The position numbers and the translations under genes are program-made. Below the pieces are notes generated by a model. That model did not search any database. It saw nothing but the letters and a program-made list of their open reading frames with translations, and was not told the origin of the DNA. This document shows, one piece after another, positions 25,185-34,122 of a stretch of DNA of 47,405 nt (the stretch's first letter is position 1; the number at the start of each line of letters is the position of its first letter). Source of the DNA: Flavobacterium sp. A45 (GTDB taxonomy: Bacteria; Bacteroidota; Bacteroidia; Flavobacteriales; Flavobacteriaceae); the NCBI RefSeq assembly GCF_002001005.1, contig NZ_MUNX01000086.1, positions 1-47,405 on the forward strand, written 5' to 3'.

Positions 25185-25925
25185 TTATTTTTGTAAAACA
25201 CTAACTGCTTTTGGTAAAATGCGTTCTACAAATAAAGTATATGCTTTTTCAGAAGGATGTAAATTGTCTGAAGCAACTAGACTCGTATTTGATATACCTT
25301 GTCTGGTGATTTCTGTAATGTTTACAAATACTATGTCGTTTTTTGCACAATAGTTTTGCGCATAAGAATTGTATTGATCTATTTCTGTAGAGATTTTTTT
25401 GTTTCCATTGCCAAATGGTGTGAATGCATAATCTGGAATTGAGACTACTATTAAATTCGATTTATCCCCCTTTGCCAATAAAATGGCTTTAGTAACTAAA
25501 TCAGGAAATTCTTTTTCATATACTGAGAAAGAATTTCCTTGATATTGATTGTTTACCCCAATGAGTAAAGTGATTAGATCATAATCATTACTAGGCTTTT
25601 GATTGCTTATTGCCGATATTAAACTACTGGTTGTCCATCCTGTTTTTGCAATTATATCTAGCGAAATGGTGTTTTGTGTGTTTAAATTATAAAGTTTGTT
25701 TTTTAATTGTTCAGGGAAACGACAGCTTTCACACACACTTTGTCCTATAGTATAACTGTCTCCTAAAGCTAAATATTTGATCGGTTTAGATTTGGTTGGC
25801 AATGTTAACTCCGTCGGTTTAGGATTTTGCGAAGGAACAACAGATTTTATTTCAGTATTGTCTGATTGGCAATCTATAAAAAGAAGACTTAAGAATAACA
25901 GGCCTATTTTTAATGTATAATCCAT
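25185..25925 (-). CDS. SGNH/GDSL hydrolase lipoprotein
   Basis: A 246-residue esterase-fold lipoprotein. The ATG at 25925 is chosen over one at 26000 because it starts a lipoprotein signal (MDYTLKIGLLFLSLLFIDC, lipid Cys19) and avoids overlap with the upstream gene. Catalytic blocks: GDSYT (nucleophile Ser57), a GVNNQY block in place of GxND, and DNLHPSEKAY supplying Asp and His. Likely removes acyl or acetyl groups from an unknown periplasmic substrate. It follows the DUF3050 gene on the minus strand. Confidence 0.85.
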   Translation of the reverse strand: MDYTLKIGLLFLSLLFIDCQSDNTEIKSVVPSQNPKPTELTLPTKSKPIKYLALGDSYTIGQSVCESCRFPEQLKNKLYNLNTQNTISLDIIAKTGWTTSSLISAISNQKPSNDYDLITLLIGVNNQYQGNSFSVYEKEFPDLVTKAILLAKGDKSNLIVVSIPDYAFTPFGNGNKKISTEIDQYNSYAQNYCAKNDIVFVNITEITRQGISNTSLVASDNLHPSEKAYTLFVERILPKAVSVLQK

Positions 25926-25974
25926 TTTTTGGGAAATTAAAATTAAGGAATTCTTACGTTGAGTATTTATTTCT

Positions 25975-26757
25975 TTAAACCATTTCGGCTTTGAGGACAA
26001 TCTGTTCTTCTATGGCATCCCAAAGTCCGATTCTTTTTTCTAAAGCTAAAATCGAGATCGCTTCCACTTCTGACCATTTTTTGGAATCATCACCACAAAG
26101 TTCGGTAATCATCTTCATTGCCATGGGACCATGCTCATCAGCATCTAGTTCGATATGTCTTTCAAAGTAATACAGTAGTTTGTTTAAATCATTGTCAGGA
26201 AATTTTGATTGAAAATTTTTTAAAATTTCGGTAAACATTTTTGGAATCAAATCTTCTCTTCCAAAAGTAAAAGCTGCGGCTATTTTGTGTGGTTTCCCTT
26301 CTTCGATAACTTTAAAAGTAAAATCAAGAAATGCTTTAATATTTGGGTGTAAGTTACTTTTTTTGATGGCTACAAATATGTTCTGTAGGGAATTGACTTC
26401 TTCTAAAAAATGCTCAATGCTGTTCGTTTTGGCGCCACAATCTTGCATCGCTTCTAAATACATTTCAAAATGACTTAGGCGTCGGCCGTCAATGCTTAAG
26501 TCGCTTTCTTCTGCTAATACAATTTCATTAATTAAGTATCTAGTCTCAGGATGTGGTGTCGCAAACCAAGGTGTTGAAGTACATGTTAATTTATTTTGCA
26601 AAGCTTTTAACAAAGACATAAAATCCCAAACAGCATATACGTGGTTTTCTAAGAATTGATGTAAATCTTCAACGGTATTTATTTTTTGGTATAAAGAATG
26701 GTTTAATAATTGTTGTTTTTGGATTTGAATGCCAGTATTGATTGTTGCAATATTCAT
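25975..26757 (-). CDS. DUF3050 family protein (heme-oxygenase-like fold)
   Basis: A 260-residue cytoplasmic, all-helical protein. The order AVWDFMSLLKALQ, TPWF, RYLINEIVLAEESD, FERHIELDADEHGPMAMKM matches DUF3050, a heme-oxygenase-like helical bundle. Conserved acidic and His residues (His/Glu/Asp in ERHIELDADEHG) could bind a di-iron site, as in diiron heme-oxygenase-like oxidases, but no substrate is known. A terminator separates it from the acyl-CoA dehydrogenase gene upstream. Confidence 0.82.
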   Translation of the reverse strand: MNIATINTGIQIQKQQLLNHSLYQKINTVEDLHQFLENHVYAVWDFMSLLKALQNKLTCTSTPWFATPHPETRYLINEIVLAEESDLSIDGRRLSHFEMYLEAMQDCGAKTNSIEHFLEEVNSLQNIFVAIKKSNLHPNIKAFLDFTFKVIEEGKPHKIAAAFTFGREDLIPKMFTEILKNFQSKFPDNDLNKLLYYFERHIELDADEHGPMAMKMITELCGDDSKKWSEVEAISILALEKRIGLWDAIEEQIVLKAEMV

Positions 26758-26782
26758 TGGTTACTTTTTTTGATGTAAAATT

Positions 26783-26811
26783 AAAAAAGCTTCTCGTTAC
26801 CAAGAAGCTTT
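26783..26811 (-). terminator. Terminator of the glutaryl-CoA dehydrogenase gene
   Basis: AAAGCTTCT (26786-26794) pairs perfectly with AGAAGCTTT (26803-26811). On the minus strand T-rich sequence follows the stem. Confidence 0.8.
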
Positions 26812-26850
26812 GACTATCAATTTTATAAATACTTTAATAGTTGTCTAGTG

Positions 26851-28029
26851 TTATTTGAAAGCTGGAATTCCGGTAATATCCATCCCTGTAATCAATAAAT
26901 GAATGTCGTGGGTTCCTTCGTAAGTAATTACCGATTCTAGATTCATCATATGACGCATGATTGAATATTCTCCGGTAATTCCCATCCCGCCAAGCATTTG
27001 TCTTGCTTCACGTGCTATATGAATGGCCATGTCGACATTGTTTCTTTTTGCCATAGAGATTTGTGCAGTTGTTGCTCTGCCTTCATTTCTTAGAACTCCA
27101 AGTCTCCAAGTTAGCAATTGTGCTTTGGTGATTTCGGTAATCATTTCGGCCAATTTTTTTTGCTGTAATTGAGTTCCAGCAATAGGTTTGTCAAATTGAA
27201 TTCTTTCTTTGGCGTAGCGTAGAGCAGTGTCATAACAATCCATTGCAGCGCCAATAGCACCCCATGCAATTCCATATCTTGCAGAATCCAAACACCCTAG
27301 CGGAGCTCCCAATCCGGATTTGTTTGGCAATAAATTTTCTTTAGGCACTTTTACATTGTCAAATATCAATTCACCAGTAGAGGATGCGCGAAGCGACCAT
27401 TTGTTATGCGTTTCAGGAGTTGTAAAACCTTCCATTCCGCGTTCTACAATTAATCCGTGTATTCTTCCCTCTTCATTTTTTGCCCAAACAATGGCAATAT
27501 CTGCAAAAGGAGCATTGGAGATCCACATTTTGGCACCATTCAAAAGATAGTGATCTCCCATATCTTTAAAATTGGTAATCATACTTCCTGGATCCGAGCC
27601 ATAATTAGGTTCGGTTAAACCAAAACAACCCATGAATTCTCCTGTGGCTAGTTTTGGTAAATATTTCATTCTCTGTTCTTCATTTCCATATTTCCAAATA
27701 GGATACATTACCAAAGAGGATTGTACTGATGAAGTAGAACGAACGCCTGAATCACCACGTTCTATTTCTTGCATTATTAAACCATAAGAGATTTGGTCTA
27801 ATCCAGCTCCACCATATTCAACTGGGATATAAGGACCAAAACCACCTATTTCACCAAGGCCTTTTATAATTTGTTTAGGAAATTCAGCTTTTTGAGCGTA
27901 TTCTTCTATAATGGGAGAAACTTCTCGTTTTACCCAAGCACGGGCGGAGTCACGAACTAGTTTGTGTTCCTCACTTAATAAATCATCTAGATTGTAATAA
28001 TCTGGGGCTTGAAATAAATCGGGTCTCAT
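26851..28029 (-). CDS. gcdH: Glutaryl-CoA dehydrogenase-type acyl-CoA dehydrogenase
   Basis: A 392-residue FAD enzyme that would oxidise and decarboxylate glutaryl-CoA to crotonyl-CoA in lysine and tryptophan breakdown. The match is specific to this branch: Arg97 in SGVRSTSSVQSS (the carboxylate-binding Arg of the human enzyme) and the catalytic base Glu371 in TYEGTHDIHLL. The substrate-side segments CFGLTEPNYGSDPGSM and ARYGIAWGAIGAA are also conserved. Length is normal. It stands alone; the electron acceptor ETF is not in view. Confidence 0.94.
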   Translation of the reverse strand: MRPDLFQAPDYYNLDDLLSEEHKLVRDSARAWVKREVSPIIEEYAQKAEFPKQIIKGLGEIGGFGPYIPVEYGGAGLDQISYGLIMQEIERGDSGVRSTSSVQSSLVMYPIWKYGNEEQRMKYLPKLATGEFMGCFGLTEPNYGSDPGSMITNFKDMGDHYLLNGAKMWISNAPFADIAIVWAKNEEGRIHGLIVERGMEGFTTPETHNKWSLRASSTGELIFDNVKVPKENLLPNKSGLGAPLGCLDSARYGIAWGAIGAAMDCYDTALRYAKERIQFDKPIAGTQLQQKKLAEMITEITKAQLLTWRLGVLRNEGRATTAQISMAKRNNVDMAIHIAREARQMLGGMGITGEYSIMRHMMNLESVITYEGTHDIHLLITGMDITGIPAFK

Positions 28030-28452
28030 GATATAACTGTTTTATTGTTACAAATCTACACAAAGAAATATAACAAAACTAATCTATATTGTTATAAAAA
28101 ATATTTTTAATAAAAAAATGATACTTCAAGTGAGTATACAGCAATGGATTTATATCTGACCATCACTGGAATAACGAATAGCAGTCAAAAAATAAATTTA
28201 TTAGAAAAATATTAGTTTAAATTATTTAAGAATTTCAAACATTTTTTTCTGGTTTAAGTATTTTTATTTTTTTTAAAAAGTAATATAATACATTAATTTT
28301 TAATGTATGTTTAAGTAATTCAGGTGTTTAGATGAATGCAAGAAAGTAAAAGTAAGTATTGGATTGAGATATACAATTTTGTAATATTGCTAAACAAATT
28401 AATAGATATTAATCCGTTATTTTTTCCCCAAAAATTAACCTAAATCAAAATT
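28030..28452. other. AT-rich intergenic region, no gene found
   Basis: Gap between gcdH (minus) and the 128-residue exported protein gene (plus). It includes TAGATTTG on the minus strand (28058-28051), a -7 match for gcdH about 22 bp upstream of its ATG. The only -33-like TTTG gives a 15-bp spacer, which is too short. No coding frame or structured RNA is recognised. Confidence 0.45.
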
Positions 28453-28839
28453 ATGAAAAAGAAACTTTTACTTATTTTATTTCTAGTAGTAGGAACAATA
28501 GGGTATTCGCAAGCCTTAGATTGTAGTAAATTAAAAAATATAAAAGCATTTAATCCTGATTATCCTAAAAGGACTTTTGTGATAAAAGGAGCGACTCAAG
28601 AAAGTTATGATAATGGAGTGCTTCAATTGGTTTGGAGTGTAAAGTGGACGACCGACTGTGAGTATGAAGTTACCTGTGTAAAAAAACTTGCCGAGTCTCA
28701 AATGGAAGTAGGTGATAAAATCGTTATGACAATTGTGAGTATTGACGATGATTGTTTTACAGTTAAAAGAACTTTTCATTGTAAAAATATACCAGACGGA
28801 GATGTTGATCCAGAAAGCACCTTTTGTTTAGCTAAATAA
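28453..28839 (+). CDS. Hypothetical exported protein, 128 residues
   Basis: A signal peptide (MKKKLLLILFLVVGTIGYSQ) precedes a small mature domain with six Cys (in ALDCSKL, TDCEYEVTC, DDDCFTV, FHCKN and TFCLAK), which could form disulfides in the periplasm. The family is not recognised. It has its own gap upstream and a terminator downstream. Confidence 0.75.
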   Translation: MKKKLLLILFLVVGTIGYSQALDCSKLKNIKAFNPDYPKRTFVIKGATQESYDNGVLQLVWSVKWTTDCEYEVTCVKKLAESQMEVGDKIVMTIVSIDDDCFTVKRTFHCKNIPDGDVDPESTFCLAK

Positions 28840-28924
28840 TATTGTCAAGGGATAATGATTATCTCTAAAAATATAATAGAGACAAGTCTTTTCAGCTATG
28901 ATAAGTTTGTTTGATAAAAGTAAT

Positions 28925-28977
28925 AAGCCCTAATAATGTTTTGATTTTGAATCTGAATATTATTAGGGCTTTTTTTA
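28925..28977 (+). terminator. Terminator between exported protein and porin genes
   Basis: AAGCCCTAATAAT (28925-28937) pairs perfectly with ATTATTAGGGCTT (28959-28971), then a T-run. The 21-base loop is AT-rich. It ends the plus-strand gene and lies next to the stop of the minus-strand porin gene. Confidence 0.8.
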
Positions 28978-28978
28978 T

Positions 28979-30385
28979 TTACCAGATCCACCATTCTACT
29001 TTTGCTCCTATATATTGCCCCCAACTTTTGATTCCGCTTTGTGCGAGATAGGGAGAGTAGAGGTTGTTTGAAGCAAATTCGTTATAATGTGCCACGCTAT
29101 AAACGAGTCTGAAATGTGGTCGAGCCCATACACTTCGTTCAGAGGTTGGGACGAATGTTGGAGCAATGGTAAATTTGGTCATTTGTGCAAAATCCTGAGT
29201 ACCATCCTTCCGCCAGGCAAGATCAACTTCATGGAGCAAATGCAGCCAGTTTTTAATATACCACGTGCCCCTTGCGCCAAGAGCAATATCTTGTTTTCGG
29301 TTGAATAATATTTTTTTGCCCAAATAATCCGTTGTAGTATTTAGACTGTCGCTAGCTCCCCTGCTTTTGGTGTAAATCGCATATCCATTAAGAGAGTATT
29401 TTTTGGTGAGGTTCAATAAAAAAGTTTCGGTAAGAGCAAGAGAATAGGCTTTTCTAAAACTGTTGGTTTCCAAATTTGGACCACCATAAGTTACATAGGT
29501 TCGACTGCTTCCTCCATCGCCTCCATTAGCGATTCCGGCGCCATAACGAGCACTTATGGTATTAAATGAGCCAGGGAGTTTGGTTGAAATGTTTTTAAAG
29601 TATTTTGCACCAACTACATAGCCAACATCCGCTGGGTAATTGTACTTTGTGGTTGCATCTTGGGTGGTACCTGATGGTAGTCGTTGAAATTCACAAAGTA
29701 ATTTTACATACCCTTTCTTTGTAATTAAAGTATGCTCTAATATAGAAACATAGCGGTTGCGTAAACCCAGAGTTGGTGTTCCATTGACAATATTCAGATA
29801 GAAGTTGGGAGGTAATGTTGATGTAGTATCGATTGAACCAGTGTAAATAACCGCAAACTGAGTGTTTTTATGTTTGATCCCAACACCTTGTCCGCTGTGA
29901 TCATCAAAATAATAATGATCTGCTATATGGATATCATCACCTCGAAATAATCGCGCTCCTAACCATACGCTCCAGTCACTACCCATTATGTTATTGGCTT
30001 CAGCAAATAATTCTGGCAAAGCCGTTGTGATTCCGCCGATGGATTTGTCGGATACATTTCCTATTAATTGACCTTGTGAAGTATAAAAGGCAAATCGTGC
30101 CTGAATATTGATTTTGGTAGTATCTTTGCCAGCAATAGTTGGGGTCAAATGCAAGGCAGTTGCTAATTCTAAATAGTCGTTTTCTTCAAACCTCCCTCCA
30201 ATAGATCCCATTCCGTTTAAATTGAGAGATTGAGGGAATTCGCTATCAGCTGCTCCCAAACTATGGGCTATTCCGATTCGTCCATAGCTTCCAATTGAAA
30301 ATTTTTTATTGGAAACAGCTGGAGCTTGAGCTAATATTTTTATTGATAAAAAGAAGACAAGAAAAAGAGTAAATTTAATTTTCAT
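28979..30385 (-). CDS. Maltoporin (LamB)-like carbohydrate porin
   Basis: A 468-residue outer-membrane barrel with a signal peptide (MKIKFTLFLVFFLSIKILAQ). The segment WLGARLFRGDDIHIADHYYF (near residue 142) and DHSGQGVGI match the LamB family signature, and the C-terminal residues are aromatic (KVEWWIW). LamB trimers let maltodextrins and other sugars cross the outer membrane. No sugar-use genes are adjacent, so the substrate is open. Confidence 0.83.
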   Translation of the reverse strand: MKIKFTLFLVFFLSIKILAQAPAVSNKKFSIGSYGRIGIAHSLGAADSEFPQSLNLNGMGSIGGRFEENDYLELATALHLTPTIAGKDTTKINIQARFAFYTSQGQLIGNVSDKSIGGITTALPELFAEANNIMGSDWSVWLGARLFRGDDIHIADHYYFDDHSGQGVGIKHKNTQFAVIYTGSIDTTSTLPPNFYLNIVNGTPTLGLRNRYVSILEHTLITKKGYVKLLCEFQRLPSGTTQDATTKYNYPADVGYVVGAKYFKNISTKLPGSFNTISARYGAGIANGGDGGSSRTYVTYGGPNLETNSFRKAYSLALTETFLLNLTKKYSLNGYAIYTKSRGASDSLNTTTDYLGKKILFNRKQDIALGARGTWYIKNWLHLLHEVDLAWRKDGTQDFAQMTKFTIAPTFVPTSERSVWARPHFRLVYSVAHYNEFASNNLYSPYLAQSGIKSWGQYIGAKVEWWIW

Positions 30386-30540
30386 AAGTATTGATCGGAG
30401 GTTGGTTTATGAATTAAAGTTTGAGGTTGAAGTGGCAGGGGATTTAATAGCAGGGTTTTGAATAAAAGTAATTATTGATAAAAATGTCTATTCTACTAAA
30501 ACCCTATTGAATCCAAATGCCTGTGGTTGATGAAATCAAT

Positions 30541-31155
30541 TTAGTTCTTAATATTCATCGTTTCTCGAATTTTTTCAATGTATTTTGCTTTCACAATTAC
30601 TGTTCCTGCTATATAATCATGAATAGCTCTTTTTCTTTTATTTGTTAAAAGAACTATGAATTCGCTGTAAATCCAAATATTAGTAGCCCATGTATAAATT
30701 AAAAAAAACAGTGGAGATAAAGACATTAAATATTGTGAGCGTTTTAGCCATCCTAAATTATTGAAAATTATTTCATCAGCTGATAAAAGACATGAGGACA
30801 TCATTATAATACTTAATAATGTTAAAGCTAATAATACAGAATGTCTTAGAAAGGCTTCTCTCCATTCAATTGATTCTCCATTCAATTTGATTATTTTCAT
30901 GCCAGTAATTAATTTGCCTGGTGTGCCGCCGTATTTTTTAGTTAAGTAAATATAATACCAAAGGCCAAAACCAAAATTGGGTATAAGAGTGTAGAAATAA
31001 ATATTTTTGCCTAGACCATTTAGATATAATGTCAGATATATTATAGGTAAGGTGATAATAGCATCTAAAAGAAGTGAGGCAAATCTCGTCCAGAATCCTG
31101 CATATATACTTTCACTTATTCCGTTAATTTCTAATGGTATTTGGTTTTTATTCAT
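30541..31155 (-). CDS. RDD family membrane protein
   Basis: A 204-residue membrane protein. The ATG at 31155 is chosen over one at 31212, since conserved sequence begins at about residue 8 from it. The RDD motif is present as ARG/Asp-type residues in GFWTRFASLLLDAIITLP (residues 21-38), and KYGGTPGKLITGMKII follows the second membrane segment, as usual. Four hydrophobic segments are seen. RDD proteins are often of unknown role; some act in ion transport. Confidence 0.82.
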   Translation of the reverse strand: MNKNQIPLEINGISESIYAGFWTRFASLLLDAIITLPIIYLTLYLNGLGKNIYFYTLIPNFGFGLWYYIYLTKKYGGTPGKLITGMKIIKLNGESIEWREAFLRHSVLLALTLLSIIMMSSCLLSADEIIFNNLGWLKRSQYLMSLSPLFFLIYTWATNIWIYSEFIVLLTNKRKRAIHDYIAGTVIVKAKYIEKIRETMNIKN

Positions 31156-31301
31156 AATAAAGTTTCTTGTGGTTCTAGGTTTTTGAATTGCTTGCCATAA
31201 AACTGTTCGCAATTTGGATAGATTTTAACCCAAATTTAAGAAATTATTTATTAATCCAAATGTATTTATTTGAAGGGAGTATTGTTCGATGTTGATAATA
31301 T

Positions 31302-32015
31302 TTACATCTTTAGATAGAAGTCTTTTGTCAATTCGATATATTCAGGAGTGTAGATATGTCTGCCTGTTTCGATAATCAATTCATCTGTCAAAACAGTATC
31401 ACTTTCATTTCTGCTAAAAGCTAATAGGCTGCGTTTAATTTCAGAGGTTGGATTACCTTTAACTCTAGTCATTTTAAAAGGATGTAATTCGTATTCTTTG
31501 GCAATAGCTACAAATTTTTCTTCTTCTTTAAAAGGAATAATAACGCTAAAGATTCCATTTTCCGAAAGTAACAATGCTGCTGCTTCAATTAAATCTTCAA
31601 AAGGCAATGCATCGGCAAAACGAGCCAAATCACGTTGTGGGTTTTCTGTTTTGTAATCTTCGGTATAAAAGGGAGGATTGGAAACAATTAAGTCATATTC
31701 ATCTTCGGGTTCTTCTACAAATTCATCTACTCCGGCATGAAAGCAAAATAAACGATCACTCCAAGGGGAGTTTTCAAAATTATCGACGGCTTGTTCATAA
31801 GCATCTTCGTCAATTTCCAGTGCATCGATTTTTTCAGCATGGCTTCTTTGCGCCAGCATCAAAGCTATAATTCCGGTTCCAGTTCCAATGTCTAAAATGC
31901 TGAATGGATTGTTTTCTATAGAAGCCCATGCGCCCAATAATACACCGTCAGTACCGATTTTCATCGCACAGCGATCTTGTTCAAGAGAAAATTGTTTGAA
32001 TTGGAATTTAGACAT
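31302..32015 (-). CDS. trmN6: tRNA1(Val) (adenine37-N6)-methyltransferase
   Basis: A 237-residue SAM methyltransferase of the YfiC family, which makes m6A37 in tRNA-Val. The start FQFKQFSLEQDRCAMKIGTDG is characteristic, followed by the SAM loop ILDIGTGTGIIALMLA and the catalytic NPPFY motif (near residue 112), shared by N6-adenine methyltransferases. It lies 77 bp downstream of rimM on the same strand, in a translation-related gene set. Confidence 0.92.
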   Translation of the reverse strand: MSKFQFKQFSLEQDRCAMKIGTDGVLLGAWASIENNPFSILDIGTGTGIIALMLAQRSHAEKIDALEIDEDAYEQAVDNFENSPWSDRLFCFHAGVDEFVEEPEDEYDLIVSNPPFYTEDYKTENPQRDLARFADALPFEDLIEAAALLLSENGIFSVIIPFKEEEKFVAIAKEYELHPFKMTRVKGNPTSEIKRSLLAFSRNESDTVLTDELIIETGRHIYTPEYIELTKDFYLKM

Positions 32016-32092
32016 AGAGAGTTGCGATTGAAGATTAACAATTTCAGATTTTTGAGCAACTGTAAACTAAAAACTGAACACTGAATACTTTT

Positions 32093-32617
32093 TTATAGGT
32101 ACATCTCAATCAAGCCTTCCGGTAAATCCATAATGACTTTTTTGTTTTCCCTGTCAATTTTAACCAAGAAATGGTCAATCATAGGAATTAGGATTTCAAC
32201 ACCATCTTTGAGTACTTCAAAAAGAGGCTGAGCAGTGGTATCATTGATAGATTGGATTTCTCCAACATATCCTAGACGTTTGTCTTCTACTTCAAAGCCA
32301 ATAACTTCATGAAAGTAGAATTTATTACCCGTAAGTTTGGGTAACATTTTTAAAGGAAGATACAAGTCATTACCTAATAAAGCATCGGCTTCTTCTTCGG
32401 TATTAACATCTTCAAAACGAATTCTGAGGAAATCATTTTTGTGTAACGAGCTATTTTCAATAAAAAAAGGAACCAAGTGTTTGTTGCATTCAACAAACAC
32501 TGATTCCAAGTTTTCGTATAACTCAGGTTCGTCCGTGTCTAAATAAGCAAGAACTTCCCCTTTGAAACTAAATTTTTTGGCGATTTTACCCAAATAGAAA
32601 CAATCTTCTTTACGCAT
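32093..32617 (-). CDS. rimM: 16S rRNA processing/30S maturation protein RimM
   Basis: A 174-residue assembly factor that binds S19 and helps mature the 30S head. The start DCFYLGKIAKKFSFKGEVLAYLDTD is the RimM N-terminal domain, and HEVIGFEVEDKRLGYVGEIQSI starts the PRC-barrel domain. It lies 14 bp after rpsP, and the rpsP-rimM order is common. The usual trmD gene does not follow; trmN6 does. Confidence 0.95.
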   Translation of the reverse strand: MRKEDCFYLGKIAKKFSFKGEVLAYLDTDEPELYENLESVFVECNKHLVPFFIENSSLHKNDFLRIRFEDVNTEEEADALLGNDLYLPLKMLPKLTGNKFYFHEVIGFEVEDKRLGYVGEIQSINDTTAQPLFEVLKDGVEILIPMIDHFLVKIDRENKKVIMDLPEGLIEMYL

Positions 32618-32631
32618 TTTCGCCTTCTAAA

Positions 32632-33195
32632 TTATGCTTCAGTTGTTTCGTTATTTTCTTCTGCAGCAGGAGCTTCTTCGGCTTCTACTTCAGCAACAAC
32701 TTCTTCTTCAACAGCAGGAGTTGCAGCAGCAATAGCATCAGCTTCTGCTTGTGCAGCAGCAGCTAAACGTTTTGCGTTTACTTCTTGTTCTGCTTTGAAA
32801 GCTTTTGCTTTATCAGCAGCTTGAGCTTTAGTCAAACCTTCTTTTTTAGCATCCACTTTTCCAGCTTTAGCTTCTAACCAAGCAGCTAATTTTGCATCAG
32901 CTTGTTCTTGAGTTAAAGCTCCTTTACGGATACCTCCATCAAGGTGGTGTTTCAATAAAGCACCTTTGTAAGAAAGAATTGCTTTTGCAGTATCAGTTGG
33001 TTGAGCACCATTGTGCAGCCATTTTACTGCACTATCAAGGTTTAATTCGATAGTTGCTGGGTTAGTGTTTGGATTGTAAGTACCGATTTTCTCTAAGTAT
33101 TTACCATCTCTTTTTGAGCGAGCATCTGCTGCTACAACCCAGTAAAAAGGTTTTTGTTTTTTACCGTGTCTTTGTAATCTAATTTTTACTGACAT
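32632..33195 (-). CDS. rpsP: 30S ribosomal protein S16 with acidic/alanine-rich C-terminal extension
   Basis: A 187-residue S16. The conserved core covers residues 1-80 (VKIRLQRHGKKQKPFYWVV, GTYNPNTNP, WLHNGAQPTDT). The following 105 residues are rich in Ala, Lys and Glu, predicted helical, ending in an acidic tail (EEEVVAEVEAEEAPAAEENN). E. coli S16 has about 82 residues, so the tail doubles the protein. Such tails appear in Bacteroidota. A strong TATCTTTG -7 box is 50 bp upstream; a small hairpin (GAGGT/ACCTC, 33215-33229) sits in the leader. Confidence 0.95.
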   Translation of the reverse strand: MSVKIRLQRHGKKQKPFYWVVAADARSKRDGKYLEKIGTYNPNTNPATIELNLDSAVKWLHNGAQPTDTAKAILSYKGALLKHHLDGGIRKGALTQEQADAKLAAWLEAKAGKVDAKKEGLTKAQAADKAKAFKAEQEVNAKRLAAAAQAEADAIAAATPAVEEEVVAEVEAEEAPAAEENNETTEA

Positions 33196-33245
33196 AATCT
33201 TGTGATTAAATTTTGAGGTACTCGACCTCGATTAATTAAGGGTGC

Positions 33246-33253
33246 AAAGATAC
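33246..33253 (-). promoter_or_regulatory. -7 box of the rpsP-rimM transcript
   Basis: TATCTTTG on the minus strand, a strong TAnnTTTG match followed by GCACCC as in many Bacteroidota promoters. Transcription would start near 33240. A TTG is upstream but its 15-bp spacing is short. Confidence 0.65.
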
Positions 33254-33367
33254 ATCTTTTCTCGAAACAATCTAAAAAGTTTATTATTTTAATGATTTAT
33301 AGTTTGTTAGCTGTTTTTTTTAGTTTTATTTTAAATAAGAAAACACATAAATGAGATTGAAAACCTT

Positions 33368-33375
33368 TATTTTTG
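33368..33375 (+). promoter_or_regulatory. Candidate -7 box of the 162-residue lipoprotein gene
   Basis: TATTTTTG matches TAnnTTTG, 19 bp before the ATG at 33395; no well-placed -33 element is seen. Confidence 0.4.
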
Positions 33376-33394
33376 TGAATCAAAATCAATTTAT

Positions 33395-33883
33395 ATGAGT
33401 AGGTTCTTTTCGGTTATAGCCCTGTTTTTTATTTTAGTATCTTGTGAGGATCAAGTCAAATTTAATAATCCTGCTGTTCAAGGATTAAAAGACAATGTGA
33501 TTTGGAGGGCTACCTTGTTTACAGCTGTTGAAGCAGCTGATGGTTCCTTGACTATTGAGGCATATCAAAAAAATGAAATTTTAACACTTAAAACTTCGTC
33601 AACTTCGGTTCAAACTTATCCTTTGGGAGTTGACCTTATTAATAAAGCAACATTGGCGGAAAAAGTAGGTGATGTAAATACTATCTTTTCAACTGGTATA
33701 AATAGTGGTGAAGGCCAAATTGTAATCACTGAGTTGGACGCAGTAAACCATACAATTACGGGAGAATTTAAATTTAATGCAATCACTACATCAGTAAATG
33801 CTTCCACGGTCCAAACAGTAAATTTTCAAAAAGGTATTTTTTATAAAGTGCCAATTACTATTGATACAAAATTGAAGAATTAA
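33395..33883 (+). CDS. DUF6252-like lipoprotein
   Basis: A 162-residue lipoprotein (MSRFFSVIALFFILVSC, Cys17). The mature part is beta-rich, with NVIWRATLFTAVEAADGSLTI near the start and GEFKFNAI near the end, as in Bacteroidota DUF6252-type proteins; the assignment is from memory. Function unknown. It stands apart from rpsP, which is divergent. Confidence 0.75.
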   Translation: MSRFFSVIALFFILVSCEDQVKFNNPAVQGLKDNVIWRATLFTAVEAADGSLTIEAYQKNEILTLKTSSTSVQTYPLGVDLINKATLAEKVGDVNTIFSTGINSGEGQIVITELDAVNHTITGEFKFNAITTSVNASTVQTVNFQKGIFYKVPITIDTKLKN

Positions 33884-34068
33884 TTTGTTTCCAATTGCAA
33901 TGAATCGAAATTCCGCAATGATTCTGGTCTATTTAAAAATTCAATTTGAGTTGATTTTGAAATTAATAATGACACGAAAAACGGATTTAGAGTGTTAAAT
34001 TAAAAGAGGTGCAAGATAAGAAAACAGAGCGTTTTCATAAATTATCTGATAAATAAGCTAATTTATAG

Positions 34069-34097
34069 TTGATTAGAAAAAAAATAGAGTACATTTG
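34069..34097 (+). promoter_or_regulatory. Promoter of the RRM protein gene
   Basis: TTG (34069-34071), an 18-bp spacer and TACATTTG (34090-34097) match the consensus closely. Predicted start near 34104, 19 bp before the ATG. Confidence 0.6.
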
Positions 34098-34122
34098 TTT
34101 CAATTATTATAAATAAGTACTT

